Assembly (NCBI RefSeq): GCF_022414575.1
Contig: NZ_JADWYQ010000038.1
Coordinates: 1 to 61,196, forward strand
DNA: 61,196 nt
Source of the DNA: Streptomyces sp. MUM 178J
GTDB lineage: Bacteria > Actinomycetota > Actinomycetes > Streptomycetales > Streptomycetaceae
Reading direction: 5' to 3'
Under the pieces are notes generated by a model that saw nothing but the letters and a program-made list of their open reading frames with translations, was not told the DNA's origin and did no database searches. Made by a program: the position numbers and the translations under genes. Positions 33,488 to 42,494 of the stretch are shown here, piece by piece; the first letter of the stretch is position 1, and each line of letters starts with the position of its first letter.

Positions 33488-34135
33488 TCAGCTGGTCCAG
33501 AAGTCCCACCAGCGGGTCAGGATCAGCATCCCGATGATCCCGATCCACAGCACCGGCGGCACCCAGTGGAACTCCAGCAGCCCCCGCCGCAACCCCTCAG
33601 GCGCCTTCACAACCCGGCGCCGGACGTTGTGCACCGTCACGTAGCAGAACATCACGATCGTCGCGACCCACGCCAGACAGCACCACAGACACAGCGAACC
33701 GATCACATACAGCGACTGGTACTGCAGCCATGTGCAGAACCCCACCCCGAACAGCGTCCCCGCGTTCAGCCCCAGCCAGAACCAGCGCCGGTACCGCGCC
33801 CCCGCCAGCAGCCCCACGCCGATCGCGACTGCCACCGCGTACGCGGCCAGCCCCAGCATCGGATTGGGGAACCCGAACGCCGACGCCTGCTCGCTCTCCA
33901 TGATGTTCCCGCAGGACACAATCGGATTCAGACTGCACCCCGGCGTGAAATCCGGATCCTCCAGCAGCTTGAACTTGTCGATCGTGATCACCCAGGCGGC
34001 CAGCAGACCCGCCGCACCCGTGACGATCAACATCCACGCGAACGCCCGACCGCCGCCGGCAGCCGTGTCCTCAGAGTGCGGCCGGGGCTGTGTCCGAGGT
34101 GGTGCGCCTCGCCCGGTCACCGCCGTCGTCGTCAT
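33488..34135 (-). CDS. vitamin K epoxide reductase (VKOR) family disulfide-forming membrane protein
   Basis: 215 residues with four to five membrane helices. The VKOR Cys pairs are visible: loop Cys67 and Cys75 (CSLNPIVSC) and the quinone-side CLWC at 149-152. Bacterial VKORs re-oxidise a thioredoxin-like partner to form disulfides in exported proteins. No such partner domain is fused here. It is placed between two rodlin genes and near chaplins, all of which carry Cys pairs, so a role in their oxidation is attractive but inferred. Confidence 0.93.
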   Translation of the reverse strand: MTTTAVTGRGAPPRTQPRPHSEDTAAGGGRAFAWMLIVTGAAGLLAAWVITIDKFKLLEDPDFTPGCSLNPIVSCGNIMESEQASAFGFPNPMLGLAAYAVAVAIGVGLLAGARYRRWFWLGLNAGTLFGVGFCTWLQYQSLYVIGSLCLWCCLAWVATIVMFCYVTVHNVRRRVVKAPEGLRRGLLEFHWVPPVLWIGIIGMLILTRWWDFWTS

Positions 34136-34566
34136 ATCGTCTCACCGTTCCGGTCGATTTCAGGGGCGCTTATTGTGCCGCAATCCAATGCGCCGAATAC
34201 CACACGGAGTTCATTCGGCAGACGGGTGAAAAACTCCGGGGCGGAGCGTGGGAGCGTGGTGGAATGGCCACGCAGACCGCGCATGGGATCCGTTTCGGGC
34301 GCGGGCCTCCAGCCGGCGGTGCGCAGCACCGCGGGGCAGCCGTGCCGCTGTCTCGGCATGGCGCATCCGGCGCGGCCATCTGCGCATCGGCGGAGGGCGT
34401 GACAGCTCTCCGCCGATGACCATTCAAGCCGTCGATATTCCCGCTGTGGCATTCGAGTGAAGGTACGGAACCAAACCTGGCGAGGGCAGTTGATCAGTCC
34501 GCGTTCCACGGTCGTCTCCACGGTCGTTCGTTCACACCAGACGTTCACAGCAAGTTGGGACAAAAA
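34136..34566. other. intergenic region between VKOR and second rodlin
   Basis: 431 bp with divergent start regions at both ends. GC is lower near 34440-34560, where the rodlin promoter must lie. A short GGTCGTCTCCACGGTCGTTC direct repeat of CACGGTCGT occurs at about 34505-34530. No gene seen. Confidence 0.4.
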
Positions 34567-34977
34567 GTGATCAAGAAGATTCTGGCCACCGCGGCCGTCA
34601 CCGCTTCCGTGGTGGGCACCGGGGCCACGATGGCTCCGCAGGCCATGGCCGTCGGAAACGACGGCGGGACCATGTCGCTCAGCGGCAACGACGCCCATCA
34701 GAACTACGGCAACTCCTCCACGTACGGCAACATGAGCCCGCAGATCGGGCTGATCCAGGGCTCGCTCAACAAGCCGTGCGTCGGTCTGCCGCTCAAGGGC
34801 AACGTCGGTTCGGTCGCCGGTCTCGTCCCGGTCGCGGTCCAGGACATCAATGTCCTGGCCTCCCCGCAGCAGCAGCAGTGCACCGAGAACTCGACCCAGG
34901 CCAAGGGCGACGAGCCGCTCTCGCACGTCCTCAGCAACATCCCGATCCTCTCGGGCAACGGCACGGACAACGCCTAG
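34567..34977 (+). CDS. rodlin protein (second copy)
   Basis: 136 residues if started at the GTG at 34567, which gives IKKILATAAVTASVVGTGA aligned exactly with the first rodlin; a TTG 12 bp upstream is the alternative. Same landmarks: GNDGGTMSLSGN, MSPQIGLIQGSLNKPCVGLP, VAVQDINVL and QQCTENSTQAKGDEPLSH. Two Cys are conserved. Same length as the first copy, pointing to duplication. It lies 233 bp before another chaplin gene. Confidence 0.95.
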   Translation: MIKKILATAAVTASVVGTGATMAPQAMAVGNDGGTMSLSGNDAHQNYGNSSTYGNMSPQIGLIQGSLNKPCVGLPLKGNVGSVAGLVPVAVQDINVLASPQQQQCTENSTQAKGDEPLSHVLSNIPILSGNGTDNA

Positions 34978-35210
34978 TCCGCATAGTCCTCAGCACTGCG
35001 TGAGTGCGTCCGAAGTTCATAGAGCTGTCTGCCTGGAGACGCACTCATATGACAGGGCAAAAGAGTGACTTGTCGAACTGGCTGTCACTTACGGGTTCCC
35101 TTTAGGGAATTCAATCGTTACGGATACCGCAGCGGTGTGCACGACCAGGAAACTGGCTGCGCGGCGCGAAGGTCGCGTCGGCGCATGACACCGATGCTGA
35201 AAGGATCGAA

Positions 35211-35444
35211 ATGAAGCACAAGAAGGTTGCAGCCGTCGCCGCGGGCGTCATCATGGCCCTGGGCACCGCCGCCCCCGCCATGGCCGACGCGGGCACCACG
35301 GGCGCCGCTGTGGGCTCCCCGGGTGTGCTGTCGGGCAATCTGGTCCAGGTTCCCGTGCACGTTCCCCTGGGCGTCTGCGGCAACTCCGTGAACGTCATCG
35401 GGCTGCTGAACCCGGCCTTCGGCAGCGCCTGCGTCAACGGCTGA
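35211..35444 (+). CDS. short chaplin
   Basis: 77 residues from ATG AAGCACAAG preceded by AAAGGATCGAA. Signal peptide VAAVAAGVIMALGTAAPAMA; mature chaplin domain GSPGVLSGNLVQVPVHVP then CGNSVNVIGLLNPAFGSAC with both Cys. It is the closest in length and sequence to ChpE/ChpH-type short chaplins found beside rodlins. Terminator follows. The region 34978-35210 upstream shows no gene. Confidence 0.94.
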   Translation: MKHKKVAAVAAGVIMALGTAAPAMADAGTTGAAVGSPGVLSGNLVQVPVHVPLGVCGNSVNVIGLLNPAFGSACVNG

Positions 35445-35496
35445 CGCACCGGCGTCCGACGCCGGCACGGCATCCGGGCGCGGCAACCGCGCCCCG

Positions 35497-35530
35497 CGGC
35501 CCCGGAGAGCGATCCCGCTCTCCGGGGCCG
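35497..35530. terminator. hairpin terminator after the chaplin gene
   Basis: CGGCCCCGGAGAGC and GCTCTCCGGGGCCG, perfect 14-bp arms, 6-nt loop. The rest of 35445-35820 holds CCGTCTGCCGCC short repeats (about 35545-35575) and the start region of the next gene, nothing else. Confidence 0.88.
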
Positions 35531-35820
35531 CCCCTGTTTGCACCCCCGTCTGCCGCCCCCGTCTGCCGCCCTCTTCCGCCGACCCCGTCAGCCCCTCGCC
35601 GGCTTCTTCTCGGCCGCGAGTAGGCCGAGAACACCCCTTGGCAGCCACTGCCCCCGCACTACGATGCCAAGCGCCATCCGACCTTCATGACCACCCGGGA
35701 GTTCATTGAAGCGTTGACAGGTGCACGACGAAACAATATCCAGCGCCGCGACCGGCAGTGTTTGCCGGGAGGGGCACTCATTCCCGGGAACCCCTCACAT
35801 CCCTCCGACGGGAGAAACCC

Positions 35821-36477
35821 ATGACCCGCGCACTGTTAGCAGGCGGCGCGACGGCGGTCTTCCTCGCCTCGCTCCTCGGCGCCCAGCCGGCCTCCGCGGC
35901 GGCCGGCGGCCCTCCGGCCGACCCGGACAAGATGACGATCGAGATCGCGACGGTGAACGGCTCGGGCTGTCGCCAGGGCACCGCGGCGGTGGCCGTGTCC
36001 GAGGACAACACCGCCTTCACCGTCACCTACAGTGACTACCTCGCCATGGTGGGCCTCGGCTCAAGCCCCACCGATTTCCGCAAGAACTGCCAGCTCAGCC
36101 TGGTCGTACATGTACCGCAGGGCTTCACCTACGCGATCGCCAGCGCCGACTACCGCGGCTACGCCAGCCTGGAGGACGGGGCGTACGCCACCCAGAAGGC
36201 CTCGTACTACTTCCAGGGCTCGCCCGACACCGCCGCCCGGAACCACGTGTTCTACGGCCCGCACGACAACAACTGGCAGGCGACCGACGAGACGGACTGG
36301 GCGCAGCTCGTCTGGGCGCCCTGCGGGGTCCAGCGCAACTTCAACATCAACACCGAGCTGCGGGTGTACGCGGGGAGCTCCGACCCCGCGACGACCACCA
36401 GCTTTATGACGATGGACTCGACCGACGGCGAGCTCAACACGGTCTACCACCTCGCCTGGAAGGAGTGCCCCGCCTGA
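35821..36477 (+). CDS. secreted DUF4360-like protein with a TTA codon
   Basis: 218 residues; signal peptide MTRALLAGGATAVFLASLLG...ASA. The mature part has the DUF4360 pattern: NGSGCRQGTAAVAVSEDNTA, KNCQLSLVVHVPQGFTYAI and a late Cys pair (WAPCGVQ, WKECPA), four Cys in all. Function unknown; an extracellular all-beta protein is likely. Codon 6 (35836-35838) is TTA, which in Streptomyces needs the bldA tRNA, so production should be tied to development. It lies just after the chaplin/rodlin group and before a strong hairpin. Confidence 0.85.
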   Translation: MTRALLAGGATAVFLASLLGAQPASAAAGGPPADPDKMTIEIATVNGSGCRQGTAAVAVSEDNTAFTVTYSDYLAMVGLGSSPTDFRKNCQLSLVVHVPQGFTYAIASADYRGYASLEDGAYATQKASYYFQGSPDTAARNHVFYGPHDNNWQATDETDWAQLVWAPCGVQRNFNINTELRVYAGSSDPATTTSFMTMDSTDGELNTVYHLAWKECPA

Positions 36478-36556
36478 GCCGCTCTCGCTGCGGCCCGGCC
36501 CTCCCGAGGAGTGGTCGGTTCACTCGCCCATGAGGCGAGGACCCGCAGGTGACCCC

Positions 36557-36591
36557 GGCTCTCGGGGCGGGCCCGACTCGCCCCGAGAGCC
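36557..36591. terminator. hairpin terminator after the DUF4360 gene
   Basis: GGCTCTCGGGGCG and CGCCCCGAGAGCC, perfect 13-bp arms with a 9-nt loop, about 80 bp after the stop. Confidence 0.85.
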
Positions 36592-36659
36592 CCCGGGGAC
36601 TCCCCCACGTGTCCGAAAACACGGAGCGCTCTGCGTCACGCCGCCGTAAGCTCGCGGAC

Positions 36660-37871
36660 ATGCAGGTGATCCAGTCGACGAAGCTCGCCAACGTCTGTTA
36701 CGAGATCCGGGGGCCGGTCCTCGAGGAGGCGATGCGGCTTGAGGCTGCCGGTCATCGCATCCTCAAGCTCAACACCGGCAACCCCGCCGCCTTCGGTTTC
36801 GAGTGCCCGCCGGCGATCCTCGAAGACGTGCTGCGCAACCTCGGGGACGCACATGGGTACGGGGATGCGAAGGGCCTGCTCAGCGCGCGCCGCGCGGTGA
36901 TGAGCCACTACGAGACCAAGGGCATCCCGCTCTCCGTCGAGGACATCTACCTCGGCAACGGCGTCTCCGAGCTGATCCAGATGTCCATGCAGGCGCTGCT
37001 GGACGACGGCGACGAGGTGCTGGTCCCGGCGCCGGACTATCCGCTGTGGACCGCCGCCGTGTCGCTGGCCGGCGGGACCGCCGTGCACTACCGCTGTGAC
37101 GAGCAGGCCGACTGGACGCCCGACCTCGTCGACATCGAGCGCAAGATCACCGACCGCACCAAGGCGCTGGTGATCATCAATCCGAACAACCCGACCGGCG
37201 CGGTGTACGACGACGAGACGCTGCGGGGGCTGACCGAGATCGCCCGCCGGCACAATCTGACCGTCTGCTCCGACGAGATCTACGACAAGATCCTCTATGA
37301 CGGCGTCACCCATACGCCGACCGCCGCGATCGCCCCCGACCTGCTGGTCCTCACCTTCAACGGGATGAGCAAGAACTACCGCGTCGCCGGCTTCCGCAGC
37401 GGCTGGCTGGCCGTGTGCGGGCCCAAGGGGCACGCCTCCTCGTATATCGAGGGGCTCACGATTCTGGCCAATATGCGGCTGTGCGCGAACATGCCGGCGC
37501 AGCACGCGGTCGCCGCTGCGCTGCAGGGCAGGCAGTCGATCGAGGATCTGGTGCTGCCGGGCGGGCGGCTGCTGGAGCAGCGGGACACGGCATATGAGCT
37601 GCTGACCCAGATCCCGGGTGTGTCCTGCGTGAAGCCCAAGGGGGCGCTGTATCTCTTCCCCCGGCTGGATCCTGCCGTCTACAAGATCAAGGACGATCGG
37701 CAGATGGTTCTCGACCTGCTGCGCTCCGAGAAGATCATGGTCGTGCACGGCACCGGGTTCAACTGGCACGAACCCGATCACTTCCGGATCGTGACCCTCC
37801 CCAACGCCAAGGACCTGGCCGACGCGGTGACCCGGATCGGGAACTTCCTGGACGGGTACGGCCAGCACTGA
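36660..37871 (+). CDS. alaA: alanine-type PLP aminotransferase (AlaA-like)
   Basis: 403 residues starting MQVIQSTKLANVCYEIRGPV, as in actinobacterial AlaA-like class I/II aminotransferases. Visible are LNTGNPAAFGFECP (substrate loop), INPNNPTGAVYD, SDEIYDKILYDG (PLP Asp/Tyr), the PLP lysine in TFNGMSKNYR and the Arg of HFRIVTLP that binds the substrate carboxylate. It probably makes alanine from pyruvate with glutamate. A longer frame to 36549 lacks the family start. A hairpin follows the stop. Confidence 0.9.
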   Translation: MQVIQSTKLANVCYEIRGPVLEEAMRLEAAGHRILKLNTGNPAAFGFECPPAILEDVLRNLGDAHGYGDAKGLLSARRAVMSHYETKGIPLSVEDIYLGNGVSELIQMSMQALLDDGDEVLVPAPDYPLWTAAVSLAGGTAVHYRCDEQADWTPDLVDIERKITDRTKALVIINPNNPTGAVYDDETLRGLTEIARRHNLTVCSDEIYDKILYDGVTHTPTAAIAPDLLVLTFNGMSKNYRVAGFRSGWLAVCGPKGHASSYIEGLTILANMRLCANMPAQHAVAAALQGRQSIEDLVLPGGRLLEQRDTAYELLTQIPGVSCVKPKGALYLFPRLDPAVYKIKDDRQMVLDLLRSEKIMVVHGTGFNWHEPDHFRIVTLPNAKDLADAVTRIGNFLDGYGQH

Positions 37872-37879
37872 AGCGCCTC

Positions 37880-37900
37880 CCTGATCGCCTGGCGATCAGG
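37880..37900. terminator. short hairpin after the aminotransferase
   Basis: CCTGATCGCC and GGCGATCAGG, perfect 10-bp arms around one base. Followed by an A/T-rich stretch (37903-37928) that probably holds the promoter of the next gene. Confidence 0.7.
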
Positions 37901-37960
37901 GTCAACTTTAGACTGAATCCAATGTAGGATGGTCTCTGTCAGAGGGCAGGAGGCCATCTC

Positions 37961-38347
37961 ATGTACGAGCCGATCCGCACCAAGTCCGTCCACGCGATGG
38001 CCGACGACGCAGACTTCCCGCATCGCAGCCGCGAGGAGGAGCTGGACATCCAGCTCGCCGGCCATCTGGCCGCGCTCCTCGCCGTCACCGACGAGCTGGG
38101 GCTCCCGGAGGCCGGCGACCGCGTCGCGGCCCAGGTGGCCCGGCTGCGCGGCGCACCGCCCGCCCGCCATGCCGCCCTGTCCGGCGCCGACCACGCCGCC
38201 CTGCACCGGCGCGCCCACACGCTGGCGAGTCGTGCCCTGGTGGTCGCCGCCTCCCGCGCCGACACCGCCGCCGCGATCCTCACCGCCGAGCGGATGGACG
38301 CGCACACCGCCGCGCTGGACGAGCTCCGGCTGATCGGCGCCCGCTGA
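37961..38347 (+). CDS. conserved small cytoplasmic protein, unknown function
   Basis: 128 residues starting MYEPIRTKSVHAMADDADFP. It is helical and Ala-rich (EEELDIQLAGHLAALLAVTD; HRRAHTLASRALVVAASRA), with no signal or membrane segment. I recognise it as a conserved Streptomyces protein but not its function. The A/T-rich upstream segment contains TTTAGACTGAATCCAA, an imperfect dyad that could be an operator. It has its own terminator-separated unit. Confidence 0.65.
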   Translation: MYEPIRTKSVHAMADDADFPHRSREEELDIQLAGHLAALLAVTDELGLPEAGDRVAAQVARLRGAPPARHAALSGADHAALHRRAHTLASRALVVAASRADTAAAILTAERMDAHTAALDELRLIGAR

Positions 38348-38493
38348 CCACCCGGTCCACGAGCCGCGAAGGCCCGTGGACCGGGTGCCATCCGCGTAAC
38401 CGCCCCGGCGCCGCGGACGGGAGCGGCACTCCGTGGACCGCGGTGAGGCGGACGCTCAGTCCCTCGCCCCGTCGAGACCCTCGGCGCGCACGC

Positions 38494-39951
38494 TCAGTCC
38501 CTCGCCCCGTCGAGACCCTCGGCGAGCACGAGCTGGGTGACCGTATGGCCGTCGAGGGTACGGACGGCGACCCGGTAGAGACCGGGAGCGGGCAGGGTGG
38601 CGGTGGCGCGCACCCGGCCGTCACCCCAGCCCAGTCTGAGCTGCTGGGCGCCCCCGCCGGCGGTGTCCGGGGCGTTTGCGGGGGCGACGGTGCAGCGGAC
38701 TCCGGACAGCGAGTCGACCCCGCTGAGCACGACGGGCCAGGGGGCCCGCGCCTCGACGAGGTCCGGGACCTCCAGGCCGCACCCCGGCGCGCCCTGCGGA
38801 GGACCGAGGTGCTGGTCGTCGCGCAGCATCTCCGCGACGGCCTTGAGCGCGACCCGGTCCGAGGCGACGGCCCCGTGCTGGAGAGGCAGCGGGGTGACGG
38901 CGGGTCCGACGGCCGCAGACTCCTTGTAGACCGTTCCGTCGCCCTTCACGTCGAAGAACCTCAGCCGGCCGCGCGCGTCCCGAATGAAGTCGCCGCTGCT
39001 GTGCTGGCGTACGCCGTGGCAGTGCAGTTCGGCGACGCCGTCGCGGAGGGCGAGGCTCTGCAGGGTCGTCTGCTGGGTGCCGGCCACCGCGCGGTGGCCG
39101 GGCAGGGCGACCCCTGTGAGCCTGCGGTGGGACTCGGCGGCGGCGCGGGCGAGTTCGGCGTCGCCTCCCAGGGCGGCGACGTCCTCTGGTGCGAGCGTGC
39201 GGACGGTGTCGCCGTCGATCAGGCACGCGTAGTGCGGCAGCAGATCGTGCAGTCCCGGCATGCCCGCGGCGACCGACTGCAACTGCCGGTGCGGCAGGGG
39301 TACGGGGGCGCCGCGCCCGGTGTTGAGGATCGCCGTCGCCTTCACGGCGCCGTGGAACGGCGTGCCGAGGGTGAGGACGGCGCGGGTGTCGGCGGCCAGC
39401 TCCCCGTCGTGGCCGGGGTCGAGCGCCGCGCGAGTGACCAGCCCGCCCATGGAGTGGGCGACGAAGACCAGCCGCGCCGGGCGTTCGTCGACGCGGTTGC
39501 GGCGGGCTTCGTCATGCGCGGGGTGCGCCCGCCATGCGCTGAGGTGGCTGCGCGCGGCCTCCGCGAGGAGCTTGCCGTTGAAGGCTGCCGGCAGTCGCCA
39601 GTCATAAGGGAACTCCAGTACGGCCGCGGGGTGCGCGACACACTGACGGACCGTCTCGGCCAGTTCGGTGTAGGGCTCCAGCCCCTGCAGATACGGTGTC
39701 CAGGACGAGTGCCGCATCAGCCGGACGGCCTTGATCCGGCCGACTTCGCCGGACCGTTCCCCCGGGGTCAGCCGGAGCGGTTCGAGCCCCTGGGGCCGGG
39801 TCCACGCCCGGATCAGCCAGCTCACACCGGATAAGCCCCACACGGTCCGCTGTGTGACCGTGTCGTACAGCTCGCTGCCCATGATGCCGGGCACGATGAC
39901 GACGGCGTCCTGGGTGCGGTCTTCGGTCAGAACCGGCCTGTGCTCATTCAT
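38494..39951 (-). CDS. cytoplasmic LCAT-like alpha/beta-hydrolase (lipase/acyltransferase) with a TTA codon
   Basis: 485 residues from ATG MNEHRPVLTEDR. The lecithin:cholesterol acyltransferase pattern is clear: oxyanion motif VPGIMGSEL (19-28), FPYDWRLP, nucleophile Ser167 in VAHSMGGLV, GTPFHGA, then GDGTVYKES (Asp) and PLQHGAV (His). There is no signal peptide, so it acts inside the cell, perhaps on membrane lipids. The last 90 residues form a beta-rich extra domain. Codon 40 (39834-39832) is TTA. Its start is only 20 bp from the divergent caspase-STAND gene, which suggests one functional unit. A role as membrane-damaging effector is inference. Confidence 0.85.
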   Translation of the reverse strand: MNEHRPVLTEDRTQDAVVIVPGIMGSELYDTVTQRTVWGLSGVSWLIRAWTRPQGLEPLRLTPGERSGEVGRIKAVRLMRHSSWTPYLQGLEPYTELAETVRQCVAHPAAVLEFPYDWRLPAAFNGKLLAEAARSHLSAWRAHPAHDEARRNRVDERPARLVFVAHSMGGLVTRAALDPGHDGELAADTRAVLTLGTPFHGAVKATAILNTGRGAPVPLPHRQLQSVAAGMPGLHDLLPHYACLIDGDTVRTLAPEDVAALGGDAELARAAAESHRRLTGVALPGHRAVAGTQQTTLQSLALRDGVAELHCHGVRQHSSGDFIRDARGRLRFFDVKGDGTVYKESAAVGPAVTPLPLQHGAVASDRVALKAVAEMLRDDQHLGPPQGAPGCGLEVPDLVEARAPWPVVLSGVDSLSGVRCTVAPANAPDTAGGGAQQLRLGWGDGRVRATATLPAPGLYRVAVRTLDGHTVTQLVLAEGLDGARD

Positions 39952-39971
39952 GGCTGTGAACAATAGGGAAC

Positions 39972-42494
39972 ATGTACGGGGAATGCGGGGGATACGGAGA
40001 GAGTGGGCAGAACGGGGCCCGTGGAGAGACTGCGTTAGCCGGGAGACCGGAGCCGGCAGTCGGCCGGCCGGCCGGGTCGACGGGCGGCACCGCGACCGGC
40101 AGACCGGCGCAGGGGCCGCCCGGCGCGGCGGGGTCGCCCGGGACGGCGGGGCTGCCCGGGACGGCGGGGCTGCAGGAGGCCACGGGGCTGCCCGCTGCGG
40201 CGGGGCCGCCCAGGACAACCTGGCCGCACAAGGCAGCCGGGTTGCATGACGCGGCGGAATCGCCCGGGACGGCGGGGCCATACGAGGCGACAGGGTCGCC
40301 CGGGACGGCGGGGCCGCCCAGGACAACCGGGCCGGATGAGACTGCGGGGTCGGGTGCCGGCGGCTCCGCAGGGCGCGGCTCGCTGGTCATCGTCGCGGTG
40401 GACGACGACGGCGAGCCGGAGTTCGCCAAGGCCGTCGACGAGCAGCTCGCGATCGTCACCGAGTGGTGGACAACGGGCGCGACGCCGGCAGAGGGATTCG
40501 TGCAGACGCTGCTCAGGTCTCCCGAGGAGCGCCACGACGTGGAGCGGTTTCTGCACACGTCGGGCATCCGGGAGACCGCGGAGGACGAGGCGCTCGTCGT
40601 CTACGTCACCTCCCATGGCGCGATCGGCGCGTCCAACAGGCACTTCCTGCTGCTGCCCGGCACCGACCCGGACCGGTTGCTGGCCACCGGCATGCCGACG
40701 AACGAGGTCGTCATCGCCGCGCTCGACTCACCGGCCCGCCATGTGCTGGTGATCGTGAACGCCTGTGAGGCGGGAGGCATCGGCGCCGAACTGGCCGCGC
40801 TGGTGGCGGATCTCGCCCGGGAGCGGACAGCCGGGGGCACCCTGAACGTGCTGGCGACGACGGCCGCGCGCACCCCGGTGATGGGCCGGGAGTTCGCACT
40901 GATCCTGCGGACCGCCCACGACTGGCTGAAGGACGCTGCGGGCATCACCCGTCCCCATCTGTCGCTGTCCGAGTTCCTCCAGGCCCTGGAGCGGGCCACG
41001 GACCGGCTCAACGAGGAGCGGGCGCTGTCGCTGCCGGGCCCCCGCCCGGTGCTCCCGTCCAGGCTGGGTGTGCGCACGCCCACGCTGCCCAACCCCGGAT
41101 ACCGGCCGCGACGCGCCGCCGTCCCGCCCGAGCGCGCGGAAGTCGCGGCGACGCACGACGAACTGGAGTACTGGCTGGACCGGGCCAGCGGCCGTGCGGA
41201 CGCCGACGACCCCGGCTGGTACTTCTCCGGCCGCCGGGAGCTCAACCGGCGGCTGACGCGCTTCGTCGGGGGCCCGGCAGGCGTGCTCATCGTCACGGGC
41301 GCGGCCGCCAGCGGGAAGTCCGCGGTGCTGGCCCGCGCCGTGACGCTCAGCGATCCGGCGTTCCGGGCGTCGCCGCGGTACGCGGACGCAGTGCGCAGGG
41401 CGCCCGTGGACGGCGTGCCCCCCGAGGGCTCCGTGCAGGTCGCCGTGTCGGCCCGCAACCGGGGGCCGCTGAGCCTGATAGAGGCCATCGGGGTGCGGCT
41501 CGGCTGTGAGCCGGACCCGTCCCGCCCCGCGGCGGACGCGCTGCGGCAGTGGCAGCAGCGGCTGCGTGATGTGTTCACCAAGAGCCGTACGGCGGACGAC
41601 GCGGTGACCGTCGTGGTCGACGGCCTCGACGAGTCACCCGCGCCCCTCGCCTGCGTACGCGATGTGCTGGCCCCCCTCGCCGCCTACGCCGGCGGGCCGT
41701 GCGGCACGGGCGCGGCCCCGGTTCCGGCGCAGGCGCCGGGCCAGGCGGACGGGCCCGCTCCGCTGCCGCCGCCGCTTCCGGCACGGCGGGGGCTGCGGCT
41801 GCTGCTGGGGGTGCGCAGCAGCGTCCCCGGCGCTCCGGACGCGGCCGCCGCGAGCCCCGGAGGTCTGCTCGGGGAACTGCTGGCCGCCTTCCCGGCCGCC
41901 CAGGTCGTGCGCACGGACGGCGACGGCGTGCGGGACGACGTCGCCGCATATGTGACCGCCCTGCTGTGCGGTGAGCCGTGGAGCGCCGATTGGGCACTGG
42001 CCGAGCGGGCCGCGCGGATGGTCGCAGCCCGCGTGGGCCGGTCGTTCCTCGACGCCAGGCTGGCCGCCGAACAGCTCCGCCGCGGCGACGCGTCCGCGCT
42101 GCTCGGCGACGTGCGGTGGCTCGACCGGCTCGACCGGGGCACGGCGGGCCTGTTCGAGGAAGACCTCCGCAGGGTCGCGGACGAGGGCCTGAACGCCGTC
42201 GAGGCGACGGCGCTGCTGCGGGCCACGGCTTTCGGACTCGGCCGGGGCATCCCCTGGGCGCAGGTGTGGCCCGCGGCGGCCGAGGCCCTGCTGGGGGCGC
42301 CCATCGAGCACGCGGACGAAAAGATCCGCCGACTGCTGGAAGGCCGGCTGGCCGGGTATCTCACGCATGACAGCGAGGACGACCGCGTGGTGTACCGCCC
42401 GGCGCACGAACGACTGGCGGCGATGCTGCGCCGCTGGCCGCGGTACGGGTTGGGGCACGAGGCGCGGCACAAGGCGGGGGGAACGGACATATGA
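39972..42494 (+). CDS. caspase-like protease fused to a STAND NTPase
   Basis: 840 residues from the only in-frame ATG. Residues 49-126 are 13 hexapeptide repeats (SPGTAG type). A caspase-like domain (about 135-330) shows the dyad His215 (YVTSHGAIG) and Cys265 (VNACEAGGIG). A P-loop NTPase follows with Walker A GAAASGKS (443-450) and Walker B VVVDGLDES (Asp550), then a helical STAND-type region to the end. Sensor repeats are not in this protein but in the next gene, coupled by ATGA. Codon 22 (40035-40037) is TTA. By family analogy, the NTPase would oligomerise on a signal and activate the protease. The start is uncertain because it leaves 20 bp to the divergent lipase. Confidence 0.85.
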   Translation: MYGECGGYGESGQNGARGETALAGRPEPAVGRPAGSTGGTATGRPAQGPPGAAGSPGTAGLPGTAGLQEATGLPAAAGPPRTTWPHKAAGLHDAAESPGTAGPYEATGSPGTAGPPRTTGPDETAGSGAGGSAGRGSLVIVAVDDDGEPEFAKAVDEQLAIVTEWWTTGATPAEGFVQTLLRSPEERHDVERFLHTSGIRETAEDEALVVYVTSHGAIGASNRHFLLLPGTDPDRLLATGMPTNEVVIAALDSPARHVLVIVNACEAGGIGAELAALVADLARERTAGGTLNVLATTAARTPVMGREFALILRTAHDWLKDAAGITRPHLSLSEFLQALERATDRLNEERALSLPGPRPVLPSRLGVRTPTLPNPGYRPRRAAVPPERAEVAATHDELEYWLDRASGRADADDPGWYFSGRRELNRRLTRFVGGPAGVLIVTGAAASGKSAVLARAVTLSDPAFRASPRYADAVRRAPVDGVPPEGSVQVAVSARNRGPLSLIEAIGVRLGCEPDPSRPAADALRQWQQRLRDVFTKSRTADDAVTVVVDGLDESPAPLACVRDVLAPLAAYAGGPCGTGAAPVPAQAPGQADGPAPLPPPLPARRGLRLLLGVRSSVPGAPDAAAASPGGLLGELLAAFPAAQVVRTDGDGVRDDVAAYVTALLCGEPWSADWALAERAARMVAARVGRSFLDARLAAEQLRRGDASALLGDVRWLDRLDRGTAGLFEEDLRRVADEGLNAVEATALLRATAFGLGRGIPWAQVWPAAAEALLGAPIEHADEKIRRLLEGRLAGYLTHDSEDDRVVYRPAHERLAAMLRRWPRYGLGHEARHKAGGTDI
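40116..40349 (+). repeat. 13-copy 18-bp repeat encoding hexapeptides
   Basis: Thirteen consecutive 18-bp units of the type TCGCCCGGGACGGCGGGG lie in frame in the caspase-STAND gene. Some copies are exact (SPGTAG occurs three times) and others diverged (LQEATG, PHKAAG, PYEATG). The length is a multiple of three, so copy changes keep the frame. Confidence 0.9.
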
